Positions 1 through 10,065 are shown, counted from the stretch's first letter. The stretch: 64,000 bases of DNA from Synechococcus sp. RCC307 (GCA_000063525.1 CT978603.1:305105-369104), one strand, 5' to 3'. The notes: a model not told the origin generated them from the sequence alone. Made by a program: numbers and translations.

Positions 1-2
1 GT

Positions 3-827
3 CGACAGTTAGCTGCAACTTTGAACTTGCCCCAGGATGTGACGCCAACGGCTAGCGATAATTTAGAAGTTCTTGGAGTCTGGACTCCAAGTTTGGAGGA
101 GAGCATTATTGCCTCCTATGAGTTCCGTGAGGAGCTTGACAACATAATTTTAGATATCTCGATCTTTAACTCAAGGGCTAATTCTTTCTTGGGTGATATT
201 CAGCCTTTCTTGAACATTGCTGGTGATGCTCGTTGGTCGAAGCAGTTTGGGGAACAGCGCCAGCGAGACGATACGGTTGACATGGGAAGAGTTGCTGAAA
301 ACCTTGATCAGTCCATCTACATGGGGCTTACCTGGAAGATCTTTGATGGAGGCCGCTCACAGGCCTTGGCGCGTGAGCAAAAACAGAAAGCCAAAGAGAG
401 TGAGTATTTGTTTGCGCGAGAGCGAAACGAAATTCGTCAGGAATTGGAAAATCAGTTTTTTGATCTGCAAAAGCACGCTCGTAATTTGATTAGCGACTCT
501 CGCCAGGTTCTCTCCTCTAGAGAGGCTTATCGTTTGGCGGTGCTGCGCTTCCAGGCTGGAGTCGGCACTCAGCGGAACGTGATTGATAACCAGCGGGATG
601 TCACTAGAGCCGAGGTCGACTACTTCACCACAGTGGTCTTCTATAACCGCACCCTGGCTGCGTTACGTCGTCAAACCGGCCTAGATGCGGTCGTCCGTTG
701 TACCCCTGCAGACCTGCCTGCGAGCCCGCCACCCAAGGATCCAGCGACTGACGTTCCTGTCTTTTCAACGCCGATTACTGAACCCTGCGAGTTCCAGCGG
801 GCTACGTTTGTGCCCCCTGCTGACTGA
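3..827 (+). CDS. TolC-type outer membrane efflux protein, C-terminal part
   Basis: The reading frame is open to the left edge, so only the last ~274 residues are present and the 5' end is missing. The sequence shows the long alternating helical pattern of the TolC/OEP family, a strand with WKIFDGGR leading into a long Gln/Glu/Arg-rich helix, and a second repeat-like helix (AYRLAVLRFQAGVGTQ) followed by a Tyr-rich segment. TolC proteins form an outer-membrane channel for type I secretion or multidrug efflux. A Pro-rich tail after about residue 230 is a poorly conserved periplasmic end. The substrate cannot be told; the partner pump is not in view. Confidence 0.85.
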   Translation, partial: RQLAATLNLPQDVTPTASDNLEVLGVWTPSLEESIIASYEFREELDNIILDISIFNSRANSFLGDIQPFLNIAGDARWSKQFGEQRQRDDTVDMGRVAENLDQSIYMGLTWKIFDGGRSQALAREQKQKAKESEYLFARERNEIRQELENQFFDLQKHARNLISDSRQVLSSREAYRLAVLRFQAGVGTQRNVIDNQRDVTRAEVDYFTTVVFYNRTLAALRRQTGLDAVVRCTPADLPASPPPKDPATDVPVFSTPITEPCEFQRATFVPPAD

Positions 828-832
828 TCCGG

Positions 833-2221
833 TTGGGGTCATTGCGCTTTGCAGCCCTGGCGGTTCGCCTCGGCTTATTTCAGGCCTGCCTCGGGGCCCT
901 TTCGGTGCTCACGCTCGGCATCTTTAATCGGCTGCTGATTGATGAGTTCTCGGTTCCTGCAGCCCTAACGGCGCTTGCCCTTGGCGCCCAGCAACTGGTG
1001 GCCTTCACGCGCGTTTGGTTTGGCCAACGTTCCGATAACTGCCGTTGGCGCGGGTTGCGGCGCACCCCCTTTGTGCTGTGCGGTTCGCTGAGCTTCTGCG
1101 TGCTGTTCTGGATTGCCGGGCGCACAGTGTTGTGGCTGGCGGAGGCGTCTCAAGCCGGTGATGGCAGTGCCGTGCTGTTTCGCGGTCTGGTGCTCACGGT
1201 GGTGTTTCTTGGCTATGGCCTGGCCATCTCAGCCAGCTCCACGCCGTTTGCGGCATTGCTCGTTGATGTCACCAGCGAGCGACAACGGCCTGCCCTGGTT
1301 TCGGTGGTTTGGTCGATGCTCACCGTTGGCATCGTGGCCGGCGCGATTTTGGCCAGCCGCTTTTTGGGCACCGCCTGCGCCAGCACTGATTTGAATTTGG
1401 TGATTGCCGGGGTGGAGCGCCTGATCGTGGTTGCTCCGCTGGTGATCTTTGGCTTGATCTTGCTGGCGGTGGTTGGGGTGGAGCGGCCCGTTGACCAGCA
1501 GAGCAATGAAGCCAAGCTTGCCGCTGATCGCCCTGCCGAACTGAGCTTTGGCCAGGCCTGGACCGTGCTGCGCGCATCGCCGCAGGTGGTCTATTTCTTT
1601 GGGGTGTTGTCGCTGTTCACCTTCTCGCTGTTTCTGCAGGAGGCGGTGCTGGAGCCCTATGGCGGCGCGATCTTTGGCATGGATGTTTGTGCCACCACGC
1701 GCCTCAATGCGATTTGGGGCGTTGGCACCTTGGTGGGCATTGCCAGCACGGGGTTTCTTCTGGTGCCTCGCTTGGGCCCGCAGCGCACCGCCTTGGTTGG
1801 TGGCGTTCTAGCTGGGGTGTTTGTGCTGCTGATGGTGGTGGCTGGAGCAGTGGTTTCAGAGCCGCTCTTCCGTTTGGCCCTGCTGCTGTTTGGCTACGCC
1901 GCGGGGGTGAGCACCAACGCCAGCCTCACCTTGATGCTGGGTCTCACCTCGCCCGCCTTGGCCGGCACGTTTATTGGTGTCTGGGGTCTGGCGCAGGCCT
2001 ACGCCCGCGGCGTGGCCACGGTCACCGGCGGCGGCTTGCTCAGCCTGTTTGGTGGTGTGTTCGGCGGGCAAGACACCTACGGGGCCTATGCCAGCGTGTT
2101 TGTGATTCAGGCGGTGGGATTGCTGTTGGCTGGTTTGTTGTTGCTGCGGGTGGATACGACCCTGTTCCAGCAGCGGGTGCAGCGCGCCTTGGGTGATCTG
2201 CTCGCGCTGGAGCTCGATTGA
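833..2221 (+). CDS. BCD-family (PucC-like) chlorophyll-type MFS transporter
   Basis: A 462-residue integral membrane protein with about 12 hydrophobic segments and the layout of the major facilitator superfamily. Motifs such as GLAISASSTPFAALLVDVT and the GVGTLVGI region match the bacteriochlorophyll delivery (BCD/PucC) family, which is linked to pigment-protein assembly in phototrophs. The start is TTG, five bases after the TolC-like stop, with no ATG nearby; a TTG three codons later is an alternative. The stop overlaps the next gene as TGATG, so translation is probably coupled. The pigment role is inferred from the family. Confidence 0.8.
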   Translation: MGSLRFAALAVRLGLFQACLGALSVLTLGIFNRLLIDEFSVPAALTALALGAQQLVAFTRVWFGQRSDNCRWRGLRRTPFVLCGSLSFCVLFWIAGRTVLWLAEASQAGDGSAVLFRGLVLTVVFLGYGLAISASSTPFAALLVDVTSERQRPALVSVVWSMLTVGIVAGAILASRFLGTACASTDLNLVIAGVERLIVVAPLVIFGLILLAVVGVERPVDQQSNEAKLAADRPAELSFGQAWTVLRASPQVVYFFGVLSLFTFSLFLQEAVLEPYGGAIFGMDVCATTRLNAIWGVGTLVGIASTGFLLVPRLGPQRTALVGGVLAGVFVLLMVVAGAVVSEPLFRLALLLFGYAAGVSTNASLTLMLGLTSPALAGTFIGVWGLAQAYARGVATVTGGGLLSLFGGVFGGQDTYGAYASVFVIQAVGLLLAGLLLLRVDTTLFQQRVQRALGDLLALELD

Positions 2222-3015
2222 TGGCGACCTATCCCCATGGGGCCCACTGGCCGGCCTTGCATGAGCTTGTCGATCGGGTCGCAGAGCGTCAGCGCGCTGA
2301 CTTCGGCCAGATCGCCAGCACGGTGAAGCCCGATGGCAGCTTGGTCACCGACTGTGATCGCTGGAGTGACGCCACCATCGCTGCAGGCTTGGCGGCGATC
2401 CTTCCCGGCGACGGCCTGCTCAGCGAAGAAGGCTGCACCGATTCCCCAACCCAGCGCCACGGCTGGATTGTTGACCCCCTTGATGGCACCACCAATTTCT
2501 CGGTGGGCCTGCCGATTTGGGCGATTTCGATGGCGCGTCTGCAGGATGGCCAGCCCCTCGAGGCCATCATCGATGTGCCCCCGCTCCGGGAGCGTTATGT
2601 GGCGGTGCGCGGCCAGGGCGTTTGGCGCAATGGTGAGCCATTGCAGCCCCCTGGCGGTCCTCGCCATCGCTGCAATTGCGCCAGCCTCTGCACCCGCTCG
2701 CTGCCTGTGCTGCAGAAGGTCCCTGGGCGCTTCCCCGCCAAAACGCGAATGCTGGGGGTGGCCAGCCTCAACCTGCTGGGTGTGGGGCTAGGCACGATGC
2801 TGGCCGCCCTCGAGGCCACTCCCAAGATCTGGGATCTCGCAGCGGTGTGGCTGATCCTCGAGGAGCTTGGTTGCGTGATTCGTCCGCTGGCGGATCACCC
2901 CTTCCCGATGACGCCAGGAGCTCCCTTGGGTGAGGCGAGCTATCCCTTGATGGCCGCGTGCGACGAAGAGCACTACCAGCGGTTTTTGCCCTGGGGTCAA
3001 GCGCTGGTTAGCTAG
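2221..3015 (+). CDS. Inositol monophosphatase-family phosphatase
   Basis: A 264-residue Mg-dependent phosphatase of the IMPase/CysQ/FBPase-like superfamily. The metal-binding signature is visible: acidic LLSEEG at about 66-71, [11 protein letters not shown] at about 82-92 and a C-terminal [14 protein letters not shown] helix. The ATG overlaps the stop of the upstream transporter (TGATG), and the end overlaps the end of convergent obgE by four bases. Family members dephosphorylate inositol phosphates, histidinol phosphate or PAP; the substrate here cannot be decided from sequence. Confidence 0.88.
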   Translation: MATYPHGAHWPALHELVDRVAERQRADFGQIASTVKPDGSLVTDCDRWSDATIAAGLAAILPGDGLLSEEGCTDSPTQRHGWIVDPLDGTTNFSVGLPIWAISMARLQDGQPLEAIIDVPPLRERYVAVRGQGVWRNGEPLQPPGGPRHRCNCASLCTRSLPVLQKVPGRFPAKTRMLGVASLNLLGVGLGTMLAALEATPKIWDLAAVWLILEELGCVIRPLADHPFPMTPGAPLGEASYPLMAACDEEHYQRFLPWGQALVS

Positions 3016-4007
3016 CTGCTGACGCCAAGCTCTTGCCACACCTGCTGCAGCAGTCCATCCAGGCCTTGACCGGTCACCGCTGAGATCACCTGCACCGGCT
3101 GCCCCAACGTGTCACTGAGCTGGGCAGGCAGCGCCTCGAGTTGCTCCTCATCGAGCAGTTCGGATTTGCTGAGCACCAGCAGGCGAGGACGCTCCAGTAG
3201 CCCATTGCCATAGGCCTCGAGCTCGCCGAGCAGCACTTGGGCATCGGCGATCGGGTCGGGGCTGCTGCCATCCACCAGGTGGATCAACACCCGGGTGCGC
3301 TCGATGTGGCGCAGGAAATCGTGGCCGAGTCCGGCCCCTTGGGCGGCACCAGCAATCAGTCCGGGGATATCAGCAAAGACCGTGCCATCGCCGCTGGGGC
3401 GGCGCACCACCCCCAAGTTGGGCACCAGCGTGGTGAAGGGATAGTCGGCGATCTTTGGCCGGGCGGCGGAGAGCACGCTGATCAGCGTGCTCTTGCCGGC
3501 ATTGGGAAGCCCCACCAGCCCCACTTCCGCCAGCAGCTTGAGCTCTAGCTGCAGTTCGCGCTCTTCTCCGTCTTTGCCTTCGGTGAATTTCTCTGGGGCT
3601 CGGTTGCGGTTGCTGAGGTAGTGGGCATTGCCCAGGCCTCCTTTGCCGCCGGTGGCAATCATCAGCTGCTCACCGTTGTCGGTCAGATCCCCAAGCAGTA
3701 AATCGGTGCCCAGGTCGCGCACTTCGGTGCCGCAGGGCACGCGGATCAGCAGCGTGTTGGCGCTGGCTCCGGTAGAGCGGTTGGGTCCGCCGCGGCGACC
3801 ATCGTCGGCCTGGAATAGGCGCTTGTATTTGAAATCCAGCAGGGTTTGCAGGTTGCTGTCGGCCTGCAGCACCACATCACCACCGCGCCCACCATCGCCG
3901 CCGGAGGGCCCGCCAGCTGGCACGTATTTCTCTCGCCGAAAGGCGCAAATGCCATCACCACCGCGGCCGGCCTTAACGGCAATCCTGGCCTGGTCGATGA
4001 ACTGCAC
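3012..4007 (-). CDS. obgE: GTPase ObgE/CgtA, ribosome assembly
   Basis: A 331-residue Obg GTPase, essential in most bacteria for 50S subunit maturation. The glycine-rich Obg fold is at residues 1-160 (many GGxGG repeats such as [13 protein letters not shown]) and the G domain follows: G1 GLPNAGKST at 166-174, G3 [15 protein letters not shown]4-like LSKSE and G5-like ISAVTG. The protein stops soon after the G domain, without the acidic OCT domain of some relatives. The start is GTG. It is divergent from the ABC ATPase gene, with about 75 bases between starts. Confidence 0.96.
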   Translation of the reverse strand: MQFIDQARIAVKAGRGGDGICAFRREKYVPAGGPSGGDGGRGGDVVLQADSNLQTLLDFKYKRLFQADDGRRGGPNRSTGASANTLLIRVPCGTEVRDLGTDLLLGDLTDNGEQLMIATGGKGGLGNAHYLSNRNRAPEKFTEGKDGEERELQLELKLLAEVGLVGLPNAGKSTLISVLSAARPKIADYPFTTLVPNLGVVRRPSGDGTVFADIPGLIAGAAQGAGLGHDFLRHIERTRVLIHLVDGSSPDPIADAQVLLGELEAYGNGLLERPRLLVLSKSELLDEEQLEALPAQLSDTLGQPVQVISAVTGQGLDGLLQQVWQELGVSS

Positions 4008-4082
4008 GGCTCGCGGGTCAATCCATCATTCTTCCCTGTCAGGCCAACCTCTATAAAGTCGGGCATCCGCAGAGCTCTCCGC

Positions 4083-5297
4083 GTGGCCGAGGTTGCCTTC
4101 CGCCAGTTGCGCAAGCAGTACCCGCCGCGGCGCGGCAGTGCCGCTGTTGAGGTGCTCAAAGGCATTGATCTTGAGGTGCGCGACGGCGAATTCCTCGTGC
4201 TGGTGGGGCCATCCGGTTGTGGCAAAAGCACGCTGCTGCGCCTGCTGGCGGGTTTGGAAGAGCCCAGTCAGGGGCAGGTGGTGGTGGCTGGCCGGGATGT
4301 CTCAGCTCTGCCGCCATCACGCCGGGATGTGGCGATGGTGTTTCAGAGCTATGCGCTCTATCCCCACCTGAGCGTTGCCGACAACATCGCGTTTGGTTTG
4401 CGCCGCAGCGGTCATCGCCGCCTGCAGCAGCAGCTGCAGGATTGGCTGGCACGCACCACCGGTTGGCTGCGCTCACCGCGTGAGCAACGCATTGCCGATC
4501 GGGTTCAGCAGGTGGCTGAGATGTTGGATCTGGCTCATCTGCTCGATCGTCTGCCGAAGGAGTTGTCTGGCGGCCAAAAGCAACGGGTGGCACTGGGCCG
4601 CGCCATTGCCCGGCAGCCGGCTGTCTTTTTGATGGATGAGCCGCTCAGCAACTTGGATGCCAAGTTGCGCGGTGATACGCGCCGCCAGATCGTGCAGCTG
4701 CAGCGGCAGTTGGGGGTCACCACGCTGTATGTGACCCACGATCAAGTCGAGGCGATGACAATGGGCCATCGCATTGCGGTGCTGAATGCCGGCCGCCTGC
4801 AGCAGCTCGGCACCCCCATTGAGCTCTATGAGCAGCCGGCCAATCTGTTTGTGGCCCAGTTCATTGGTTCGCCGCCGATGAATCTTTTGCCGGTGGAGGT
4901 GCTCTCGGCTGATCAGGTGCTGCTGGCCGGCAAGCGTGTCGCCGCTGATCCGTCTTTGGCTGGCCTACTGCAGGGCTATTTGGGCCAGCAACTCACTTTG
5001 GGTTTGCGCCCGGAGCGCCTGCGGCTGGCGCCAGCCACCAACCGCAATCTTCCAGCTGAAGTGGTTCAACTCGAGGCCTTGGGCCATGAGCAGCTGCTCA
5101 GCTGCCGGCTGCTGGATGCTGATCACACCGTGCAATTGCGCACCGCCGCTGAGGTGAGTGTTCAGCCAGGAGACCAGTGCCACCTCGAGATCGAAGCCGC
5201 TGGCTGGAATCTGTTTGATGCGGCTGGCGATGCGTTGCGTCCTAAAAGCGGCGATGCTGCGGTGGCGTCCCCTGATTTGCCCAGCCTGCCTGCTTAA
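4083..5297 (+). CDS. Sugar-type (MalK/UgpC-like) ABC transporter ATPase
   Basis: A 404-residue nucleotide-binding protein. Walker A GPSGCGKST is at 42-50, the Q-loop is in VFQSYALYPHLS, the signature is LSGGQKQR, Walker B is VFLMDEPLSNLDAKLR and the switch His is in YVTHDQVEAMTM. The C-terminal ~150 residues look like TOBE/MOP regulatory domains, typical of the CUT1 (MalK) family. The open frame extends upstream over obgE, but GTG at 4083 gives the normal N terminus (MAEVAFRQL). An insert of about 25 residues sits after the Q-loop (HRRLQQQLQDW). No permease is adjacent, so it may serve a distant osmolyte or sugar transporter. Confidence 0.9.
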   Translation: MAEVAFRQLRKQYPPRRGSAAVEVLKGIDLEVRDGEFLVLVGPSGCGKSTLLRLLAGLEEPSQGQVVVAGRDVSALPPSRRDVAMVFQSYALYPHLSVADNIAFGLRRSGHRRLQQQLQDWLARTTGWLRSPREQRIADRVQQVAEMLDLAHLLDRLPKELSGGQKQRVALGRAIARQPAVFLMDEPLSNLDAKLRGDTRRQIVQLQRQLGVTTLYVTHDQVEAMTMGHRIAVLNAGRLQQLGTPIELYEQPANLFVAQFIGSPPMNLLPVEVLSADQVLLAGKRVAADPSLAGLLQGYLGQQLTLGLRPERLRLAPATNRNLPAEVVQLEALGHEQLLSCRLLDADHTVQLRTAAEVSVQPGDQCHLEIEAAGWNLFDAAGDALRPKSGDAAVASPDLPSLPA

Positions 5298-7675
5298 CGG
5301 GGCCAGACCACCGTGCAGCCAGCGCCGCCATCGCCCTGCTCGGCATCGACGAGGCGCTCGATGTAGTCGAGCCCGCTGAGCCATTCCCGTAGTCCGCGTT
5401 TGAGCCGGCCGGTGCCCACGCCATGGATCACCCAAAGCGGTCCATGCACCGACCGCAGCTGCTCCTCCACCGCGGCTTCGGCCTCATGCACGCGCAGGCC
5501 CCGCACATCAACGGTGTTGCGGCTGGTGCGCACGGCTGAATCACTGCGCCGGCCGCGGCCTTGGATGCGCACCGGGGCTGGTTCTGGTGGCGCCGGCTTC
5601 TCGCCTTGCAGGCCCTCGATACCCGTGAGAGGCACGGTCAGGCGCATCACGCCGCAGCGCACTTGCAGCTCCTGGCCGTCGTCGCTGCAGCTCAACACCT
5701 CAGCGGCTTTGCCCAGACTCAGCAGCCGCACCCGATCGCCAGCGGCAGGGCTCCAGCCGCGATGTTGCCGCTGCGGTCTGCTCTCTGGCGCATGTTCTTG
5801 CTCGAGGCTGCGCAGTCGTTGCCCCACTTGCCGTGCCGCTTCGCCATCGGCTTTGGGATTGCGCAGCCGGCGAATCAGTTGGCGCACCTCCTTGCGGCCT
5901 TCACGAATCGAGCCCACCAACTGCTGTTGGGCTTCGCCTTGGCGCGCTTGCTTTTGTTGTTGCTCCTGTTGCCAGCGCTGCTGCAGCTCTTCATGCAGGA
6001 GTTCGGCTCGCATCAATAGGGCGGCAGCTTCTTCGGCGGCTTCCTGTTGCCGCTGGCGTTGCTCTTCCAGGCCGCTGATCACTGTGTTCACCGAGCTGGT
6101 GCCCTGCTCATCCATTAGCTGCTCAGCCCCACCGAGCACTGCTTCGCTCAAGCCCAGGCGCCGAGCCACGGCCAAGGCATTGCTGCGTCCGGGGATCCCC
6201 CAAAGCAGCCGGTAGGTGGGCCGCAGGCTCACCTCATCAAATTCAACGGAGGCGTTTTCAAAGCGGGAGTCGTCGTATTTGAGCGCCTTCAGCTCACCGA
6301 AGTGGGTGGTGGCGACGCTGAGCTGCACTTGATCGGCCAGATGTCGTAGCAGTGCTGTGGCCAGGGCCGCCCCTTCGCTGGGGTCGGTGCCAGCCCCCAC
6401 TTCATCGAGCAGCACCAACGCCGGTACCGGTGCTGCGCCCAGGCGGCTGAGCGCTTCCAAGATCCGGGCGATGCGGCGCACGTGGCCGCTGAAGGTGGAG
6501 AGGTTTTGCTGCAGCGACTGTTCATCGCCGATGTCGGCCAGCACCGCTTCACACCAGGGCAGTTGTGGGGTGCCGCTGCAGGGCAGAAACAGTCCGCTCC
6601 TGGCCATCAAGGTGGCCAGCCCCAGGCTTTTGAGGGTCACCGTTTTGCCACCGGTGTTGGGCCCGGTGATGGCGACCACCCGCAGGGGCGGTTCAATCTG
6701 CAAGCTCACCGGCACCACCGCAGTCCCGGCCTCTTGGCGCTCCTGCCACACCAGCAGGGGGTGGCGCAGGTCCTTGAGCTGCCAGGACTCCGTGCCCAGT
6801 TTCGGTTTGATAGCCCCTAACCAGGCTCCATAGCGCGCCCGGGCTAGGCCCAGATCCAGCTGAGCCAGGCAGTCCTGCATGGCCATCAGGCTGTCTCCTT
6901 CAGCGGCGACTGCAGCGCTGAGTTGCAGCAGCACCCGCCGTTCTTCCTTCTGCTCCTGCGCTTCAAGCTCAGCGATGCGGTTGCCCAAGCCCACCACCGC
7001 TTGGGGCTCAATGAACAGGGTGTTGCCGGAGGCGGAGCTGTCGTGAACCTGGCCTTGCAAAGAACCTGCAGCGCCGGCTTTGACGGCCAACACCGGCCGG
7101 CCATGGCGCTGGGCGATGACGCTGTCTTGCAGCTGATTGGCCCAGCGCCGCATTAGCTCCTGCAGGCGGCTTTGCCGTTCTTGCCGCTGGCTTTGCAGCT
7201 GCCGGCGCAGGCCCGCCAGTGGCGGACTGGCCCGATCGGCTACGCGGCCGCCTTCTTCAATCGCGAAGCGCAACTGCTGCTCCAGCTCCGGCAGGGTGCG
7301 TAGCCCCTCCAGCAGCGCGGTGGTCACAGGCCGCAGTTCGTCGTCATCGATCTGACGCCGTAGACGCCGTGCTGCCGCCAGGGTGTCGGCGAGTTGCAGC
7401 AGCTCATCGGCCCCAGCGCAGCCCCCCTTGCTGCAGAGCTGCACCGTGATGCTGTGGTCGCTGACGCCTTGAAAGCTCAGTCCCCCCTCGGTGAGGCCAT
7501 CAAGAACCAAAAGCTCGGTTGTTTCCGTTTGCCGCCGCTGGGCTTCCTCCAGCGTTGGCGCCAGCTGCAAAGGGCGGCAGAGGTTGGCCCCAAGACAGCT
7601 GCCGGCAAAGCCAGCCACTTGCTCGCCAAGCCGCTCCCACTCCAACAGAGCCAGTGTTTCGGCTTGGATCTCCAT
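5294..7675 (-). CDS. mutS2: MutS2 family ATPase/endonuclease with Smr domain
   Basis: A 793-residue protein with the MutS core and Walker A GPNTGGKT at 338-345, Walker B LVLLDEVGAGTDPSEGAA, a long Gln/Glu/Arg-rich coiled coil at about 500-620 and a C-terminal Smr nuclease domain (VDVRGLRVHEAE, then VIHGVGTGRLKRGLREWL). MutS2 acts on branched DNA to limit recombination, or on stalled and collided ribosomes; it lacks the mismatch-recognition domain. ATG at 7675 overlaps the stop of the upstream gene as TGATG, so I prefer it to the GTG one codon earlier. Confidence 0.96.
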   Translation of the reverse strand: MEIQAETLALLEWERLGEQVAGFAGSCLGANLCRPLQLAPTLEEAQRRQTETTELLVLDGLTEGGLSFQGVSDHSITVQLCSKGGCAGADELLQLADTLAAARRLRRQIDDDELRPVTTALLEGLRTLPELEQQLRFAIEEGGRVADRASPPLAGLRRQLQSQRQERQSRLQELMRRWANQLQDSVIAQRHGRPVLAVKAGAAGSLQGQVHDSSASGNTLFIEPQAVVGLGNRIAELEAQEQKEERRVLLQLSAAVAAEGDSLMAMQDCLAQLDLGLARARYGAWLGAIKPKLGTESWQLKDLRHPLLVWQERQEAGTAVVPVSLQIEPPLRVVAITGPNTGGKTVTLKSLGLATLMARSGLFLPCSGTPQLPWCEAVLADIGDEQSLQQNLSTFSGHVRRIARILEALSRLGAAPVPALVLLDEVGAGTDPSEGAALATALLRHLADQVQLSVATTHFGELKALKYDDSRFENASVEFDEVSLRPTYRLLWGIPGRSNALAVARRLGLSEAVLGGAEQLMDEQGTSSVNTVISGLEEQRQRQQEAAEEAAALLMRAELLHEELQQRWQQEQQQKQARQGEAQQQLVGSIREGRKEVRQLIRRLRNPKADGEAARQVGQRLRSLEQEHAPESRPQRQHRGWSPAAGDRVRLLSLGKAAEVLSCSDDGQELQVRCGVMRLTVPLTGIEGLQGEKPAPPEPAPVRIQGRGRRSDSAVRTSRNTVDVRGLRVHEAEAAVEEQLRSVHGPLWVIHGVGTGRLKRGLREWLSGLDYIERLVDAEQGDGGAGCTVVWPR

Positions 7676-8046
7676 CACCCCTGGTTGCTGGGGATCCCGC
7701 CGGGAGGCTCATAGAGCATTTCCAGCCAGTTGCCTTCGGGGTCCCGCAGATAAAACGACGCGGTGCCATCGCGGTGGTCGTGCAGGCCGCCAACAGCAAC
7801 TCCCTCGGCCTTGAGCTGGTCATGCATGTGCTGCACGGCGTCGCGGCTATCGAAGTGAAAGGCGAAGTGGGGGCCGGCGGCTTTGTAGTTCGGGCCTAGC
7901 AGCGCCAGCCCTTCGTTGCCGGCTCCCAGGTAAGCCCAATCCTCGGCATCCCAGATCAACCTCATGCCAAGGCCCAAATAGAAGGCCTTGGCGCGCTCCA
8001 TATCGTCCACGCGGATTGCCACATGGCCCAACCTGTTGACTGCCAT
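7675..8046 (-). CDS. VOC/glyoxalase-fold protein
   Basis: A 123-residue protein of the vicinal oxygen chelate superfamily. The N-terminal RLGHVAIRVDDMERAKAFY and C-terminal FYLRDPEGNWLEMLYEPP are the paired beta-alpha-beta motifs. The metal-ligand candidates are His near residue 8 and Glu in WLEML. The frame is open further upstream into hemB, but ATG at 8046 gives the usual N terminus. It lies in a minus-strand string hemB-VOC-mutS2. The substrate is unknown; glyoxalase I, fosfomycin-resistance-like or dioxygenase-like roles are all possible. Confidence 0.8.
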   Translation of the reverse strand: MAVNRLGHVAIRVDDMERAKAFYLGLGMRLIWDAEDWAYLGAGNEGLALLGPNYKAAGPHFAFHFDSRDAVQHMHDQLKAEGVAVGGLHDHRDGTASFYLRDPEGNWLEMLYEPPGGIPSNQG

Positions 8047-8086
8047 TGCCACGCCGCAATAGGCCCATTCTCTAGTGCAGTAGGCC

Positions 8087-9088
8087 TCAGCCGTGGCGCA
8101 GCCACTCGGCTGCATCACATGCGTGATACGTGAGGATCAGGTCGGCCCCGGCCCGCTTGAAGCTGAGCAAGGTCTCGAGCACAACAGCACGCTCATCAAT
8201 CCAGCCTTTCTCAGCCGCCGCTTTGACCATGGCGTATTCACCACTGACGTTGTAAGCGGCGATCGGCAGCTCGGTTTCGGCCCGCAGGCGATGAATGATG
8301 TCGAGGTAGGCCAGGCCTGGTTTGACCATCATGATGTCGGCCCCCTCCTGCTCATCGAGCAAGGCTTCGGTCAGGGCTTCACGGCTGTTCGCCGGATCCA
8401 TCTGATAGGTGCTTTTGTCGTTGGGGATGGGCTTGCCTGCCGCGGCCCGGGGTGCGGAATCCAGCGCTTCACGGAAGGGGCCGTAGTAGGCGGAGGCGTA
8501 TTTCGCCGTGTAGCTGATGATCCCCACATGGCTGTAGCCCTCGTCGTCGAGGGCTTCGCGGATGGCGCCAACACGGCCATCCATCATGTCGCTGGGGCCG
8601 ATCAGATCAGCGCCGGCAGCCGCTTGAGTGACAGCCTGTCTGCAGAGGATTTCAACGGTTTCGTCGTTGAGAACGATGCCCTCATTGCTGACGATGCCGT
8701 CATGGCCATCGCAGGAGTAGGGATCGAGCGCCACGTCGGTCATCACCGTCATGCCGGGGTGCTCTTGCTTGATGCGCCGAATCGCCCGGGGGATTAAGCC
8801 CCCCTCGTTAAAGCACTCGCTGCCGTCTTCTGTTTTGAGCCCATCGGCCACCTTGGGAAACAGCACCACACAACGGATGCCGAGATCCCAGGCGCGCCCT
8901 ACTTCCCCTAGTAGGCCATCGAGGCTCCAGCGCTGGGCGCCGGGCATGGCTCCGATCGGTTCGTTGGTCGCCCCTTCGTGTACGAACAAGGGGTAGATGA
9001 AATCGGCAGCACTGACGTGGTGCTCGCGCACCATGGCCCTCAGGCCAGGTGTACGCCGTAGTCGGCGGGGGCGATAGGCGATATCCAT
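8087..9088 (-). CDS. hemB: Delta-aminolevulinic acid dehydratase (porphobilinogen synthase)
   Basis: A 333-residue enzyme that condenses two 5-aminolevulinate molecules to porphobilinogen, an early step of chlorophyll, heme and bilin synthesis. The active-site region IMMVKPGLAYLD carries the Schiff-base Lys, and a second Lys lies in ISYTAKYASAYYGPF. The metal site is DVALDPYSCDGHDG at about 118-131, the Asp-rich Mg-type version seen in plants and cyanobacteria and not the triple-Cys Zn version. ATG at 9088. Confidence 0.97.
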   Translation of the reverse strand: MDIAYRPRRLRRTPGLRAMVREHHVSAADFIYPLFVHEGATNEPIGAMPGAQRWSLDGLLGEVGRAWDLGIRCVVLFPKVADGLKTEDGSECFNEGGLIPRAIRRIKQEHPGMTVMTDVALDPYSCDGHDGIVSNEGIVLNDETVEILCRQAVTQAAAGADLIGPSDMMDGRVGAIREALDDEGYSHVGIISYTAKYASAYYGPFREALDSAPRAAAGKPIPNDKSTYQMDPANSREALTEALLDEQEGADIMMVKPGLAYLDIIHRLRAETELPIAAYNVSGEYAMVKAAAEKGWIDERAVVLETLLSFKRAGADLILTYHACDAAEWLRHG

Positions 9089-9114
9089 GGCGAGAAGCTT
9101 AAGGAATGCCCCAG

Positions 9115-10065
9115 TCAGAGCCTGGAGTTTTGAAACAGGCTGTCGCGTGGGTTGTCACTGGGGAGATCACGCAGTTGTTGATAAAGCTGCCGCTCCGCCT
9201 CACTTGGTTGATTGGGTAGTTGCAGTTGCACGGTCAGCAGCAGGTCGCCGCGACCGGCCTTCAGCGGCCAGCCTTTGCCGCGCAGTCGCAACGACCGGCC
9301 TGAGCTGATGCCAGCGGGAACGGTCACCACCGCTTCGCCATCGGGGGTGGGCACTTTGACGTCGCCGCCTAACACCGCCTCGGCGGGGCTTAAGGGCAGT
9401 TCAGCTCGCAACACATCGCCGTCGAGCTTCCACAAGGGGTGGCTGTCGAGATTGATGGTGAGGTAGAGATCGCCGCGCCGGCCGCTGCTGGGTTGCAGAT
9501 TGCCCTTCCCCTTGAGCCGCAGGCGGCTGCCGGGCTTGACCCCGCCAGGAATGCGGACTTGCACCCGCTCTTGATTCACTTGCAGCGTGCGCTCGCAGCC
9601 GCGGAAGGCCTCTGCCAGGCTGATTTTGATGCTGGCTTCCGCATCGAGATTCGCCGCTGGTGGCGGAGCGCCGAAGCCGCCGCCAAAGCCGCCGGGGAAC
9701 CCTCCTGGTGTTCCTGGTGTTCCACCGGCGCCAAAGCGGCCAAGGAGGTCATTGATGAAGTCGTCGAAATTGCCGTAACGGCCAAAATCGACATCAAATC
9801 CCGCGCCGGGTCCGCCGCTGCCCACACCAGCCTGATTCCAGTACTGGCCAAATTGCTCATAACGGCGCCGCTTTTCAGGATCAGAGAGCACCTCGTAGGC
9901 CTCGCTGATTTCCTTAAAACGAGCTTCAGCTGCCTTGTCGCCAGGGTTCACATCAGGGTGGTGCTGACGAGCCAGCTTGCGAAAGGCTTTTTTGACGGCG
10001 TCACCATCAGCGCCGCGCTCAAGGCCCAGCACTTTCCAGTAATCGCGGTAGCCGCCTGAACTCAT
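9115..10065 (-). CDS. DnaJ-class (CbpA-like) co-chaperone
   Basis: A 316-residue J-domain protein. The J domain is at residues 6-75, with the HPD tripeptide in ARQHHPDVNPG (36-38). A Gly/Phe/Pro-rich linker (FGAGGTPGTPGGFPGG) follows, then two CTD beta domains (VRIPGGVKPGSRLRLKGKG; VTVPAGISSGRSLRLRGKG). There is no Cys-rich zinc domain, so this is a type B/CbpA-like J protein and not classic DnaJ. The frame stays open upstream, but ATG at 10065 starts the J domain. It stimulates DnaK. Confidence 0.92.
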   Translation of the reverse strand: MSSGGYRDYWKVLGLERGADGDAVKKAFRKLARQHHPDVNPGDKAAEARFKEISEAYEVLSDPEKRRRYEQFGQYWNQAGVGSGGPGAGFDVDFGRYGNFDDFINDLLGRFGAGGTPGTPGGFPGGFGGGFGAPPPAANLDAEASIKISLAEAFRGCERTLQVNQERVQVRIPGGVKPGSRLRLKGKGNLQPSSGRRGDLYLTINLDSHPLWKLDGDVLRAELPLSPAEAVLGGDVKVPTPDGEAVVTVPAGISSGRSLRLRGKGWPLKAGRGDLLLTVQLQLPNQPSEAERQLYQQLRDLPSDNPRDSLFQNSRL